A DNA stretch of 64,000 nt from Alphaproteobacteria bacterium (GTDB lineage: Bacteria > Pseudomonadota > Alphaproteobacteria > Rhizobiales > Rhizobiaceae): positions 1 through 64,000 of the forward strand of contig BOKV01000014.1 of NCBI GenBank assembly GCA_016861165.1, written 5' to 3'. A model generated the notes under the pieces. That model was given only the letters and a program-made list of their open reading frames with translations. It searched no databases and was not told where the DNA came from. Made by a program: the position numbers and the translations under genes. Of the stretch, positions 29,693 through 40,075 are shown in pieces. Every line of letters starts with the position of its first letter. Position 1 is the first letter of the stretch.

Positions 29693-30208
29693 TCATGCAT
29701 GTTTGCGGGCGGCGCCGGCATGGTCGACGAGAGCGCCCGGCTCCAGTTCCAGATAGAGGATGCGGGCCGGATCGGCCGGGCCCGGCAGGGTGATTCGCCC
29801 GGCCGGCACCGGCCGGAAGCCGAACCGCGCGTAGTAGGGCTGGTCGCCGACCAGGATGACGAGGCGGTGGCCCTGCTCACGCGCCGCATGCAGGGCGCGG
29901 TTCATCAGTTCGCGGCCGATGCCGAGATTCTTGCGCGAGCGCGCCACGACCAGCGGCCCGAGGACCAGCGCCGGCCGGCAGCCGATCAGGATGCGGGTGA
30001 GCCGCACCGACCCGACCAGCTCCTCGACACCGCTGCCGTTCTTCATCAGGGCGACGAAGCTCAGCCCCGCCTCGTGCGCCACACCTTCGCGCAGGCGGAA
30101 GGCGGCGCGGGCGAAACGGCCCGGCCCGAAGGCCTCGGCTCCCAGCTGCTCGACGGATGCGAAGTCTTCCGGCGCCTCGGCGCGGATGCGGAGCGTGAAG
30201 TAGGTCAT
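29693..30208 (-). CDS. GNAT-family N-acetyltransferase
   Basis: 171 residues. The acetyl-CoA-binding signature is the segment VLGPLVVARSRKNLGIGREL followed by MNRALHAAREQGHRLVILVGD, with YYARFGFRPVP as motif B. This arrangement matches the YhbS-like subgroup of GNATs, whose substrates are mostly unknown. There is no signal peptide. The stop lies about 200 bases upstream of the L,D-transpeptidase start on the same strand. Confidence 0.9.
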   Translation of the reverse strand: MTYFTLRIRAEAPEDFASVEQLGAEAFGPGRFARAAFRLREGVAHEAGLSFVALMKNGSGVEELVGSVRLTRILIGCRPALVLGPLVVARSRKNLGIGRELMNRALHAAREQGHRLVILVGDQPYYARFGFRPVPAGRITLPGPADPARILYLELEPGALVDHAGAARKHA

Positions 30209-30571
30209 GAGGGGCGGTCCGGCGGCTCGAACTGCGCGATGCCGGCGCCCCTTCCTCGATGATCAGGCGGCCGGCGGTGATGACAGGCGCGCGCCCCGCA
30301 CGCGATGTGCGGAACGCCGGCTGATTCGTCGTCGCAGTGAGGCAACCCTGGTCATTGTCGGTTCCCGTGAGCGGCCCGCAAGCGGCAGGCGGATGGCGCT
30401 ATTACCACGCTCTGGCCCGCGGTCAAGCCAAATCCGATTTCCGGCCGCCGCGAGCCCGCAACGAGCTCGCAACGCGACGTGCACACAGCGTTCAACAGCG
30501 CAGCGGTTGGCCGCGGACTGACGGCGACCTATCTTCGACGGACAGGAACGGTGATCAGCGGAGCGTGCGAA
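30209..30571. other. intergenic region between divergent genes, no gene seen
   Basis: About 360 bases separate the divergent GNAT and glutathione-transferase genes. It should hold both promoters, but no clear -35/-10 pair, hairpin terminator or RNA gene is evident, and the open frames crossing it lack domain-like sequence. Confidence 0.4.
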
Positions 30572-31561
30572 ATGGGCCTTCTGGTGGACGGCAAATGGCA
30601 GGACCGTTGGTACGACACCGCCTCGACCGGCGGCCGCTTCGTGCGCCGGGAGGCACAGTTCCGCAACTGGGTGACGGCCGACGGGCGCCCCGGGCCTACC
30701 GGCACGGGCGGCTTTCGGGCCGAGGCCGGCCGTTACCACCTCTATGTCTCCCACGCCTGCCCCTGGGCGCATCGCACCATGATCTTCCGCAAGCTCAAGA
30801 AGCTGGAGAACATCATCGGCCTGACCGTGGTCGACTGGTTCATGGGCGACAATGGCTGGGCGTTTTCCGGGCGTGACGGCTCCGACCTCGACCCTATCCA
30901 CAACGCCCGCTTCCTGCACGAGATCTATACCGCCGCCAGGCCGGACTACACCGGCCGCGTAACCGTGCCGGTATTGTGGGACAAGGAGCGCGCGACGATC
31001 GTCTCCAACGAATCATCCGAGATCATCCGCATGTTCAACTCGGCCTTCGACCGGGTCGGCGCGACGGGGCCGGACTTCTACCCCGCCCGCCTGCGCGAAC
31101 GCATCGACGCCATCAACGAACGCGTCTACGCCACTGTCAATAACGGCGTCTATCGCTGCGGCTTCGCCACCACGCAGGAGGCCTATGACGAGGCGTTCGC
31201 CGAGCTTTTCGCCACCCTAGACTGGCTCGATGACATGCTGGCGCGCAACCGCTACCTGGCGGGCGGCAACCTGACCGAGGCCGACTGGCGACTGTTCACC
31301 ACGCTGATCCGCTTCGACGCGGTCTATGTCGGCCACTTCAAGTGCAATCTGCGCCGGATCGCCGACTATCCGAACCTGTCCAACTATCTGCGCGAGCTCT
31401 ACCAGATGCCGGGCATCGCCGGGACGGTCGACCTGCACCACATCCGCGGCCACTACTACCGCTGCCACACCTCGATCAACCCGCACGGCATCGTGCCGGG
31501 CGGGCCGGAACTGGACTTCGATCGCCCGCACGACCGCGAGCGCCTGCGCGCGGCCGCCTGA
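30572..31561 (+). CDS. xi-class glutathione S-transferase (S-glutathionyl-hydroquinone reductase)
   Basis: 329 residues. The thioredoxin-like domain has the catalytic Cys in SHACPWAHR, the xi-class signature, and later VPVLWDKERATIVSNESSEIIRMFN binds glutathione. The C-terminal helical domain contains GFATTQEAYDEAF and FDAVYVGHFKCNLRRI, also typical. The enzyme reduces glutathionyl-hydroquinones and related conjugates. The ATG at 30572 (MGLLVDGKWQDRWYDT) matches family starts; the frame is open further 5' without conserved sequence. Confidence 0.93.
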   Translation: MGLLVDGKWQDRWYDTASTGGRFVRREAQFRNWVTADGRPGPTGTGGFRAEAGRYHLYVSHACPWAHRTMIFRKLKKLENIIGLTVVDWFMGDNGWAFSGRDGSDLDPIHNARFLHEIYTAARPDYTGRVTVPVLWDKERATIVSNESSEIIRMFNSAFDRVGATGPDFYPARLRERIDAINERVYATVNNGVYRCGFATTQEAYDEAFAELFATLDWLDDMLARNRYLAGGNLTEADWRLFTTLIRFDAVYVGHFKCNLRRIADYPNLSNYLRELYQMPGIAGTVDLHHIRGHYYRCHTSINPHGIVPGGPELDFDRPHDRERLRAAA

Positions 31562-31562
31562 T

Positions 31563-32030
31563 CTACCATTCCGGCGAGATGTCGGCGCCCTCGTAGAACT
31601 CGGCGATGCGCCGCCGCGTTCCGAGCGACAGGTCGGGCGGCATCTCGGCCAGCCCGAAGAAGCGCGCCTCGGCGATCTCCATGCCGGGTCTGAACGCGCC
31701 CTCGGCCCGCCACCCCGGACAGCGGAACAGCAGCACGTGGTCGCGGCCGTTGAGGCGGCGGTTGAAATAGGCGCCGGCGAGCACCGGCGGCGCGGTGAGG
31801 CGCACCGCCGCCTCCTCGTGGACCTCGCGCGCCAGCGCCGCAGCCGCCGTCTCGTTGGCCTCGACCCCGCCGCCCGGGAAATGCCAGCCGCGCACATAAG
31901 TGTGGCGCACCAGCAGGACGCGGCCGTCATCGTCCTCGACGAGGCCGCGCACGCCGAGCGTCAGGGCGCGGCGCAGCATCAGGCCCCAGTGGACCGAGCG
32001 CCGCAGCAGTCCGGCACGTCGTGCTGTCAT
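31563..32030 (-). CDS. Nudix hydrolase
   Basis: 155 residues. The Nudix box is GGGVEANETAAAALAREVHE followed by EAAV, preceded by RGWHFPG. Metal-binding Glu residues are intact. No specificity motif is recognised, so substrate is unknown. It is convergent with the glutathione transferase gene (one-base gap between stops) and its start region lies opposite the metallophosphoesterase gene. Confidence 0.88.
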   Translation of the reverse strand: MTARRAGLLRRSVHWGLMLRRALTLGVRGLVEDDDGRVLLVRHTYVRGWHFPGGGVEANETAAAALAREVHEEAAVRLTAPPVLAGAYFNRRLNGRDHVLLFRCPGWRAEGAFRPGMEIAEARFFGLAEMPPDLSLGTRRRIAEFYEGADISPEW

Positions 32031-32077
32031 CGATCCCTGCCTTGCCGGCCCCGGCGAACTCGTCTATCGCGGCTGCG

Positions 32078-32977
32078 ATGTTCCGCCTCGCCCACCTCTC
32101 CGATGTCCATCTCGGACCGCTGCCGCCGGTGGCGCGGCGCGAACTGATGTCGAAGCGCATCACGGGCTATATCAACTGGCAGCGCAACCGCGCAATGCAT
32201 CACGATGCCGAGACGGTCGCCCGCCTTACGGCCGACATTGCGGGGCGCCGGCCGGACCACCTGGCCATCACCGGGGACCTCATCAATCTCGGCCTCGACG
32301 CCGAGATCGAGACCGCCGTGGCCTGGCTCGAATCACTGGGCGATCCCGCCACTGTCTCGCTCGTCTGCGGCAACCATGACGCCTATGTGCCTGGAACCCT
32401 CGACCGCGTACTGGAACGCTGGCAGCGCTGGATCACCGACGACAAAGGCCGTCACATCGACGGCCCGGAGGACTTCCCGGTCCTGCGCCGGCGCGGCCGC
32501 GTCTCGCTGATCGGCTGCAACTCGGCCCGTGCCACCATGCCGTTCCTCGCCACCGGCTATTTCCGCGGCGCCCAGGCGCGGGCGCTGGGCGAGATGCTGG
32601 CCGCCGAGGGCCGCGCCGGCCAGTGCCGGGTAGTGCTGATCCACCATCCGCCGGTGCGCTGGGCCACTGCCTTCCACAAGCGGCTGGTCGGGGCCGGGCT
32701 GTTCCGCCGCGCGATCGCGCGGCATGGCGCCGAACTGGTGCTGCACGGCCACACCCATCGCGACAGCGTCGCGACAATTGCCGGCGCGGCCGGTCCGGTT
32801 CCGGTGGTTGGAGTCCCGTCGGCGGGGGAATCCGGCGGCAGGCGCCACCCTGCGTCGCGCTACAACCTGTTCAACATCGCCGAAGGGCCGCGCGGCTGGT
32901 CGATCGCGATGCAGGAATACGGCCTCGGCGGCGCGGCCACGCCGATCGGCCTGATCGCCAAGCGCCAGCTCGCCTGA
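32078..32977 (+). CDS. calcineurin-like metallophosphoesterase
   Basis: 299 residues from ATG 32078. Metal ligands are all present: LSDVHLG (Asp, His), ITGDLINLG (Asp), VCGNHDAY (Asn, His), LIHHPPV (His) and LHGHTHRD (His x His). The arrangement suggests a phosphodiesterase or phosphatase of the CpdA/Icc type, but the substrate cannot be read from sequence. It is divergent from the Nudix gene. Confidence 0.9.
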   Translation: MFRLAHLSDVHLGPLPPVARRELMSKRITGYINWQRNRAMHHDAETVARLTADIAGRRPDHLAITGDLINLGLDAEIETAVAWLESLGDPATVSLVCGNHDAYVPGTLDRVLERWQRWITDDKGRHIDGPEDFPVLRRRGRVSLIGCNSARATMPFLATGYFRGAQARALGEMLAAEGRAGQCRVVLIHHPPVRWATAFHKRLVGAGLFRRAIARHGAELVLHGHTHRDSVATIAGAAGPVPVVGVPSAGESGGRRHPASRYNLFNIAEGPRGWSIAMQEYGLGGAATPIGLIAKRQLA

Positions 32978-32984
32978 GCCGGGT

Positions 32985-33581
32985 TCACAGTGGCGCGCCA
33001 AGACGCAGCCAGACTGCGAGGCCGACGGCGCCCGCGGCAAGGCCGGCAAGGAAGACCGCCGCCAGCGTCCAGCCCGGCAGGCGGCCGGCGGCTTGTGCCG
33101 CGTCGCTTCGAGCCTCGACCCGGCGCCCGCCCGGCCGCCTGGCGCGCATCGCCACCCAGTCGCCCTCCATGGCACGCTCGCGTTCGAGGATGCGCTCGGC
33201 GACATAGTCGGTGACGCTGCGGGCAATCGCCTCACGCTTGTCGGCCTCGGCGAGGACGACGCGGCCGTCGCGCGTGTCCTTGACGAACTCATAGCTGCGC
33301 CGGTCGCGGCCGACCCGCACGAAGCTGGTCATGTCGATCCACAGCCGCGGCGTCTCGCCGCCGGCCAGCGCGAATTCGAACTGGTCGTGGCCCGCCGGCA
33401 CTTCGTCGAACACCGGCCGCAGGTCCTGCGCCAGCAGTTCGAGCCTGGCCCGGGCGACCTGCTTCATCTCGACGACGACGTCGTCGCGCTCGGCCTGGGC
33501 GCTGCGCACGCGCTCGATCGCCGCGAACAGGTCGTGGACCTTGCCCTCGCCGCCGCCGGGCCTAGAGTCCGATTCGGCCAT
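32985..33581 (-). CDS. hypothetical tail-anchored protein
   Basis: 198 residues. A soluble N domain with a coiled-coil-like start (HDLFAAIERVRSAQAERDDVV) and the segment LWIDMTSFVRVGRDRRSYEFVKDTRDGRVVL is followed by a basic linker and a single C-terminal membrane helix (about 168-193), so it is probably anchored by its tail with the bulk in the cytoplasm. I do not recognise a named family. Convergent with the phosphoesterase gene. Confidence 0.75.
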   Translation of the reverse strand: MAESDSRPGGGEGKVHDLFAAIERVRSAQAERDDVVVEMKQVARARLELLAQDLRPVFDEVPAGHDQFEFALAGGETPRLWIDMTSFVRVGRDRRSYEFVKDTRDGRVVLAEADKREAIARSVTDYVAERILERERAMEGDWVAMRARRPGGRRVEARSDAAQAAGRLPGWTLAAVFLAGLAAGAVGLAVWLRLGAPL

Positions 33582-33669
33582 TCTGCGCGCCTCCCGCTAC
33601 GGTTAAGGCTTCCCTAACGCCTCGATCTTTTCTAGTGCCTGAGGCGACCGGGTTCAAATGGAGACTGCA

Positions 33670-35876
<2,207 letters not shown>

Positions 35877-35956
35877 TCACGCTGCGAGCGGAACAGTTGC
35901 ACGATCGTGTCGAAGGTGGAGGGACGAAGCCGCGTGGAGCACATTCGGCGGCGCAT

Positions 35957-35997
35957 CGGCCGCCGGGTGTCCCTATCGAACGTGGACCCAGCGGCCG
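35957..35997 (-). promoter_or_regulatory. leader hairpin spanning the leuL stop codon
   Basis: CGGCCGCTGGGT and ACCCGGCGGCCG (minus strand; 35997-35986 and 35968-35957) form a 12-bp stem with one G-U pair and a 17-base loop that contains the leader stop codon. A second stem pairs 35947-35952 with 35959-35964 (GGCGGC/GCCGCC), so the two folds exclude each other. The first stem starts only 5 bases after the last Leu codon of the leader. This is the geometry of ribosome-mediated attenuation, though I see no canonical U-tract before leuA. Confidence 0.55.
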
Positions 35998-36050
35998 CCG
36001 ATAAGGCCGAGCAGCAGCGCAAGCGCGCGAAGGGTCATGGCATGTTCCAT
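35973..36050 (-). CDS. leuL: leucine-rich leader peptide upstream of leuA
   Basis: 25 codons (ATG at 36050, TAG at 35973-35975). The middle reads TLRALALLLGLI, so six of residues 7-16 are Leu, three of them consecutive (Leu12-14). It is followed by a hairpin overlapping its stop and by leuA 126 bases downstream. There is no Shine-Dalgarno sequence; a promoter with its -10 at 36059-36064 would start transcription about 2 bases before the ATG, so the peptide is probably translated from a leaderless mRNA. Not a long frame, so easily missed. The role as a leucine sensor is inferred from composition and layout. Confidence 0.7.
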   Translation of the reverse strand: MEHAMTLRALALLLGLIGGRWVHVR

Positions 36051-36058
36051 GGGCGGCA

Positions 36059-36087
36059 TAGGTAGCGGCAAGCGGCGGGATTGGCAA
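36059..36087 (-). promoter_or_regulatory. promoter of the leuL-leuA transcript
   Basis: Minus strand TTGCCA (36082-36087), 17-base spacer, TACCTA (36059-36064). The predicted start, seven bases beyond the -10, falls at about 36052, next to the leuL ATG (36050). This supports a leaderless transcript. Confidence 0.55.
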
Positions 36088-36105
36088 GCGGCCATTGTCA
36101 GTCGA

Positions 36106-36675
36106 TTAATCGATCGCCGCCAGGTCGATCTCAATCGCTGGGATCGCCGCGGGTTTCAGCACCGTCCCGGCCGGCAGATCGGTCACCTGCGCGTATTTGC
36201 CGTCCCGCGGCTCGCGGTGAATGCGGCACGAGCGGGTCCTGGCGTCGATCACCCACATTTCGCGGATGCCGAATTCAGCATAGAGCTGCGCCTTGCGGCC
36301 GAGGTCGTAGCGCAGGCTCGAATCGGCGATCTCGATGGCGAGCAGGCAGGTTTCGGCTGTCAGGTTTTCGATACCCTTATCGGCCGGATAGAGCACGAAA
36401 TCGGGCTCAATGAACGTGTCGTCGGAGAGATAAAACGTCGTTTCCGGCGCCAGTTCCAGTTCGTCAGGCATTGATCTAACGATTTTCCTGTTCAACCAGA
36501 TCTTCAGCCGTTCATGTCGTATCCCTTTGGGCGAAATCGGCACGATCTCCCCACCGATCAGTTCGAAGCGCTCGTCGTGCCCGAGCACGCCGATCTCCAC
36601 CATGCGGAGCACGTCCTTGACGGTGAAGGCGCGTCGTTCCAGCCCTTCGGCTGCGTGGGTGAGAGGCACGTTCAT
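36106..36675 (-). CDS. Uma2 family nuclease-fold protein (copy 1)
   Basis: 189 residues of the DUF820/Uma2 family with a restriction-endonuclease-like (PD-(D/E)xK) fold. Motifs ERFELIGGEIVPISPKG, PDFVLYP and LLAIEIADSSLRYDLGRKAQLYAEFGIREMWVID contain the expected Glu, Asp, E-x-K-like residues; the real function of the family is unclear. Its N-terminal 55 and C-terminal 80 residues are almost identical to the next gene upstream, with a divergent middle. The start codon overlaps the stop of a decayed permease fragment, as the intact copy overlaps the real permease. Confidence 0.88.
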   Translation of the reverse strand: MNVPLTHAAEGLERRAFTVKDVLRMVEIGVLGHDERFELIGGEIVPISPKGIRHERLKIWLNRKIVRSMPDELELAPETTFYLSDDTFIEPDFVLYPADKGIENLTAETCLLAIEIADSSLRYDLGRKAQLYAEFGIREMWVIDARTRSCRIHREPRDGKYAQVTDLPAGTVLKPAAIPAIEIDLAAID

Positions 36676-36773
36676 GTGGGAAAACTATCACGCGGTGCGC
36701 CAGCCCGAAAGCTTGCGGCGCACCTCATTTGCAGCCGGCGCAGGAACGCCAGCACGAAGACCGCGCTCATTGA
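36672..36773 (-). pseudogene. 3'-end remnant of the metal-ABC permease gene
   Basis: Read on the minus strand, these 102 bases encode SAVFVLAFLRRLQM...AASFRAG and end in a TGA overlapping the Uma2 copy 1 start by ATGA. The intact permease gene ends SAIFVLAFVRRMQI...AASFEAR with the same ATGA overlap at 37415-37418. Similarity stops abruptly at about 36773. The fragment marks the edge of a tandem duplication that copied the Uma2 gene plus the last 100 bases of the permease gene. Confidence 0.75.
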
Positions 36774-36830
36774 GAACGGGGTTCGGAATGCGCAGTCCGC
36801 GCGAATTCCCAAATCAGATGATCTCGGCCT

Positions 36831-37418
36831 TCACTGCGACTCCAATGGCGATGAATCGATCGCCGCCAGGTCGATCCCAATCGCTGGGATCGCCAGGGGT
36901 TTCAGCACCGTCCCGGCCGGCAGATCCGTCACCTGCGCGTATTTGCCGTCCCGCGGCTCGCGGTGAATGCGGCATGAGCGGGTCTTCGCATCGATCACCC
37001 ACATTTCGCGGATGCCGAATTCGGCATAGAGCTGCGCCTTGCGGCCGAGATCGTAGCGCAGGCTCGAATCGGCGATCTCGATGGCGAGCAGGCAGTTTTC
37101 CGGGCTCAGATCGGCGAGCCTGCCGGCCGGATAGACGACGAAATCCGGTTCGATGAAGGTGTCATCGGAAAGATAGAACGTCGTTTCGGGGATGGTGTGC
37201 AGATCGTCCGGCAGATGCTTGACCAGATACGTATTCAGCCATTGCTTGACGACTTCGTGGCGTATCCCCCTTGGCGACATCGGCACGATCTCCCCACCGA
37301 TCAGTTCGAAGCGCTCGTCGTGCCCGAGCACGCCGATCTCCACCATCCGGAGCACGTCCTTGACGGTGAAGGCGCGTCGTTCCAGCCCCTCGGCTGCGTG
37401 GGTAAGCGGCACTGTCAT
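36831..37418 (-). CDS. Uma2 family nuclease-fold protein (copy 2)
   Basis: 195 residues; family features as in copy 1 (ERFELIGGEIVPMSPRG, PDFVVYP, LLAIEIADSSLRYDLGRK). It ends in an extra SSPLESQ tail absent from copy 1. It begins inside the stop codon of the metal-transporter permease gene, so it is likely translated with that operon. Copies 1 and 2 are tandem and in the same direction. Confidence 0.88.
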   Translation of the reverse strand: MTVPLTHAAEGLERRAFTVKDVLRMVEIGVLGHDERFELIGGEIVPMSPRGIRHEVVKQWLNTYLVKHLPDDLHTIPETTFYLSDDTFIEPDFVVYPAGRLADLSPENCLLAIEIADSSLRYDLGRKAQLYAEFGIREMWVIDAKTRSCRIHREPRDGKYAQVTDLPAGTVLKPLAIPAIGIDLAAIDSSPLESQ

Positions 37419-38284
37419 GGTGAAAGGTTATCACGCGCCGTGCGAGCCTCAAAGCTCGCCGCGCGCGTTATCTGCATTCGGCGCACGAACGCCAGCACAA
37501 AGATCGCGCTCATCAGCAGCACAATGGTCGGTGCCGGGGCGCTGTCGAGGAAGAAGGCGAGATAGATGCCGGCCACGCTGCTGGCGAGTGTGGTCGTGAC
37601 GGCAATCGCCAGCATGGCCGGAAACCGGCGCGCCGCCAGGAATCCGATCGCGCCCGGCGCGACCAGAAACGCGATCGCCAGGATGATGCCGACCGCCTTC
37701 AGCGCGCCGACCACCGCCAGCGACACTGCCGCCAGCAGGCCGTAGTGCAGGAAATTGACCGGCAGGCCGATGGCGCGCGCGTGCTGTTCGTCGAAGCCGT
37801 GCACCAGCAGATCGCGCCACTTCAGACCGACGAACGCCGCGCAGGTGAGCGCCACTGCCGCCGTCTCGGCAATGTCGCGCAAGGAGACGCCGAGCATGTC
37901 GCCGAACAGGATGTGATCGAGATGGACATCGGTCGGGATCGCGACATAGAGCACCAGCCCGAGGCCGAACATGCCGGAAAACACGACGCCCATGACGGTA
38001 TCTTCCTTGACGCGGGAATTGTCGTTCACGAAGCCGGTCAGCAGCGCGCACGCCATGCCGGCGACGAAGGCGCCGATCGCCAGCGGGATGTTGATCACAT
38101 AGGCGATGACAATACCGGGTAACACGGCGTGCGAAATCGCGTCGCCCATCAGCGACCAGCCGCGCAGCACCAGGAAACAGGACAGCATCGCCATGGGCAC
38201 CGCGATCAGCACGGTGATGACGAACGCGCTGATCATGAAGGGGAACTGGAACGGCAGCAGGGCCTGTTCGATAAAGGCGTTCAT
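37415..38284 (-). CDS. sitD: metal ABC transporter permease (SitD/MntD-like)
   Basis: 289 residues with eight or so membrane helices. ISHAVLPGIVIAYVINIPL and GDMLGVSLRDI are typical ABC-3 permease segments. The frame stays open far upstream through the neighbouring permease and ATPase genes, but that sequence is not protein-like; the real start is the ATG at 38284, which overlaps the stop of the first permease by ATGA. It and the next permease form the membrane channel of a manganese/iron importer. Confidence 0.9.
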   Translation of the reverse strand: MNAFIEQALLPFQFPFMISAFVITVLIAVPMAMLSCFLVLRGWSLMGDAISHAVLPGIVIAYVINIPLAIGAFVAGMACALLTGFVNDNSRVKEDTVMGVVFSGMFGLGLVLYVAIPTDVHLDHILFGDMLGVSLRDIAETAAVALTCAAFVGLKWRDLLVHGFDEQHARAIGLPVNFLHYGLLAAVSLAVVGALKAVGIILAIAFLVAPGAIGFLAARRFPAMLAIAVTTTLASSVAGIYLAFFLDSAPAPTIVLLMSAIFVLAFVRRMQITRAASFEARTARDNLSP

Positions 38285-39129
38285 GCCCGCGCCATCCTTG
38301 CCCGGCGCCGCGCCGCCAGCAATCCGTGTCTGGGCGCGAACAGAAAGGCCAGCGCGAAAACGAGCGTCTGCAGCAGGACGATGATGCCGCCGGTGGCGCC
38401 GTCGAGGAAGTAGCTCGCATACGCCCCGGCGAAGCTGGTGAACGCGCCGATGGCAACGGACATGGCGATGAGGCGCGGAAAGCGGTCGGTCAGCAGATAG
38501 GCCGTGGCGCCCGGCGTGACCACCATGGCGATCACCAGGAATGCTCCGACCGTCTGCAATGCGGCAACCGTGGAAGCGCTCAGCAGCACGAAGAACAGAA
38601 AACGCAGAAACGCCGGATTGAGGCCGATGGTGCGCGCATGGTTCTCGTCGAAGAACGCGACCATCAGGTCCTTCCACTTCAGCAGCAGGATGACGAGCGA
38701 GACGCCGCCGATGATCGCCAGTTGCAGGATGTCGGCCGGCGAAATGGCCAGAACATTGCCGAGCACGATGGACTGGATGTTGACCGATACCGGGGAGATC
38801 GAGACCATGAACAGGCCGAGGCCGAAGAACGACGTGAACACGATGCCGATAATGGCGTCCTCGCGCAGCTTTGTGCGCTGGTTGATGAACAGCATCGTGC
38901 CCGCCGCAAGCGCCCCGGCGAGGAACGCGCCGGCGGCGAAGGGCAGGCCGAGCATGTAGGCACCCGCCACGCCCGGCACGATCGAATGGCTGAGCGCGTC
39001 GCCGATCAGCGACCAGCCCTTCAGCATCAGATAGGCCGACAGGAACGCGCAAACCGCGCCTGTCAGCGCGCTGACCCACATCGCGTTCAGCATGTAGGAA
39101 TAGGCGAAGGGCTCGGCCAGCGCAGCCAT
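38281..39129 (-). CDS. sitC: metal ABC transporter permease (SitC/MntC-like)
   Basis: 282 residues, about eight helices. The family motif is GWSLIGDALSHSIVPGVAGAYMLGLP, followed by GLGLFMVSISP and LLKWKDLMVAFFDENHARTIGL. The basic C terminus (RRRARMARA) faces the cytoplasm. It lies 6 bases after the ATPase gene and overlaps sitD by 4 bases. ABC-3 permeases pair with SitA-type binding proteins for Mn, Fe or Zn. Confidence 0.9.
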   Translation of the reverse strand: MAALAEPFAYSYMLNAMWVSALTGAVCAFLSAYLMLKGWSLIGDALSHSIVPGVAGAYMLGLPFAAGAFLAGALAAGTMLFINQRTKLREDAIIGIVFTSFFGLGLFMVSISPVSVNIQSIVLGNVLAISPADILQLAIIGGVSLVILLLKWKDLMVAFFDENHARTIGLNPAFLRFLFFVLLSASTVAALQTVGAFLVIAMVVTPGATAYLLTDRFPRLIAMSVAIGAFTSFAGAYASYFLDGATGGIIVLLQTLVFALAFLFAPRHGLLAARRRARMARA

Positions 39130-39135
39130 GGCGAT

Positions 39136-40071
39136 CTACTTTGTCCGACGCTTCGCCCGCCCGGCGCCGCGTCCTGCCTTCTGCTTGCGGCGCACCTGCT
39201 GTTCGCCGCCGTAGAGCACAAACGGACGCTCGTCGTCGGTGATGACGGTCAACTGGCGCTTGTCGTCGTCGGCGTGCAACTCGTCGGCACCGAGGATGAA
39301 ATGGCGCAGCACGCCGCCGAACGCCATCTGCAGGTTCTTGTGGGTGAACACATCGGCCGTGCGGCCTTCGGCCAATAACCTGCGGTTGATCAGGATGGCG
39401 CGGTCGCAGAAGTCCGGCACGCTGCCGAGATTGTGGGTCGAGACCAGCATCACCTTGCCTTCCTGGCGGAGCTGGGCGAGCAGTTTGATGATGGTTTCCT
39501 CGGTGTTGACGTCGACGCCGGTGAACGGCTCGTCGAGGAGGATCACCTCGCCCTCCTGCGCCAATGCACGGGCGAGGAACACGCGCTTCTTCTGGCCGCC
39601 CGACAATTCGCCGATCTGGCGGTCCGCGAATTCCGTCATGCCGACGCGAACCAGTGCCGCGGCAACCTTGTCGCGATCGACCGGCCGCGGGCGCCGCAGC
39701 CAATTCATGTGGCCGTAGCGGCCCATCATGACCACATCCGAGACCAGCACGGGGAAATCCCAGTCGACCTCCTCGGCCTGTGGAACGTAGGCGACCAGAT
39801 TGCGTTTCAGCGCCGCTTCGCGCTGCATGCCGAGGATTTCGACATTGCCGGCGCCGAGCGGCACGAAGCCCATGATCGCCTTGAACAGGGTCGACTTGCC
39901 GGAGCCGTTGACGCCGACCAGCGCGGTGATCGAGCCGCGCGGGAGTTCGAAGCTCACATCGATCAGTGCGGTGTGACCGTTGCGATAGGTGACCGTCACA
40001 TTCGAGACGCGGACACCCGGCCCGGTCGTCGCACCCGGCTTCTCGGCTGTCTGGTCGGTGCGCTGCAACAT
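39136..40071 (-). CDS. sitB: metal ABC transporter ATP-binding protein (SitB-like)
   Basis: 311 residues. Walker A is GVNGSGKST (53-61), the Q-loop region contains [16 protein letters not shown], the ABC signature is LSGGQKKR, Walker B is [12 protein letters not shown] and the switch His is in VSTHNLG. The C-terminal 60 residues end in a long basic tail ([18 protein letters not shown]) not needed for ATPase function. It is the second gene of the operon, 4 bases after sitA. Confidence 0.93.
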   Translation of the reverse strand: MLQRTDQTAEKPGATTGPGVRVSNVTVTYRNGHTALIDVSFELPRGSITALVGVNGSGKSTLFKAIMGFVPLGAGNVEILGMQREAALKRNLVAYVPQAEEVDWDFPVLVSDVVMMGRYGHMNWLRRPRPVDRDKVAAALVRVGMTEFADRQIGELSGGQKKRVFLARALAQEGEVILLDEPFTGVDVNTEETIIKLLAQLRQEGKVMLVSTHNLGSVPDFCDRAILINRRLLAEGRTADVFTHKNLQMAFGGVLRHFILGADELHADDDKRQLTVITDDERPFVLYGGEQQVRRKQKAGRGAGRAKRRTK

Positions 40072-40075
40072 GAAC

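Noticed and set aside
30209-30571. Small genes in the gap between GNAT and glutathione transferase.
   Set aside because: Open frames here have no ribosome sites, domains or plausible composition.
38285-39703. A long N-terminal extension of the sitD permease frame.
   Set aside because: The sequence is not membrane- or domain-like and overlaps two other certain genes; the ATGA junction at 38281-38284 gives the true start.
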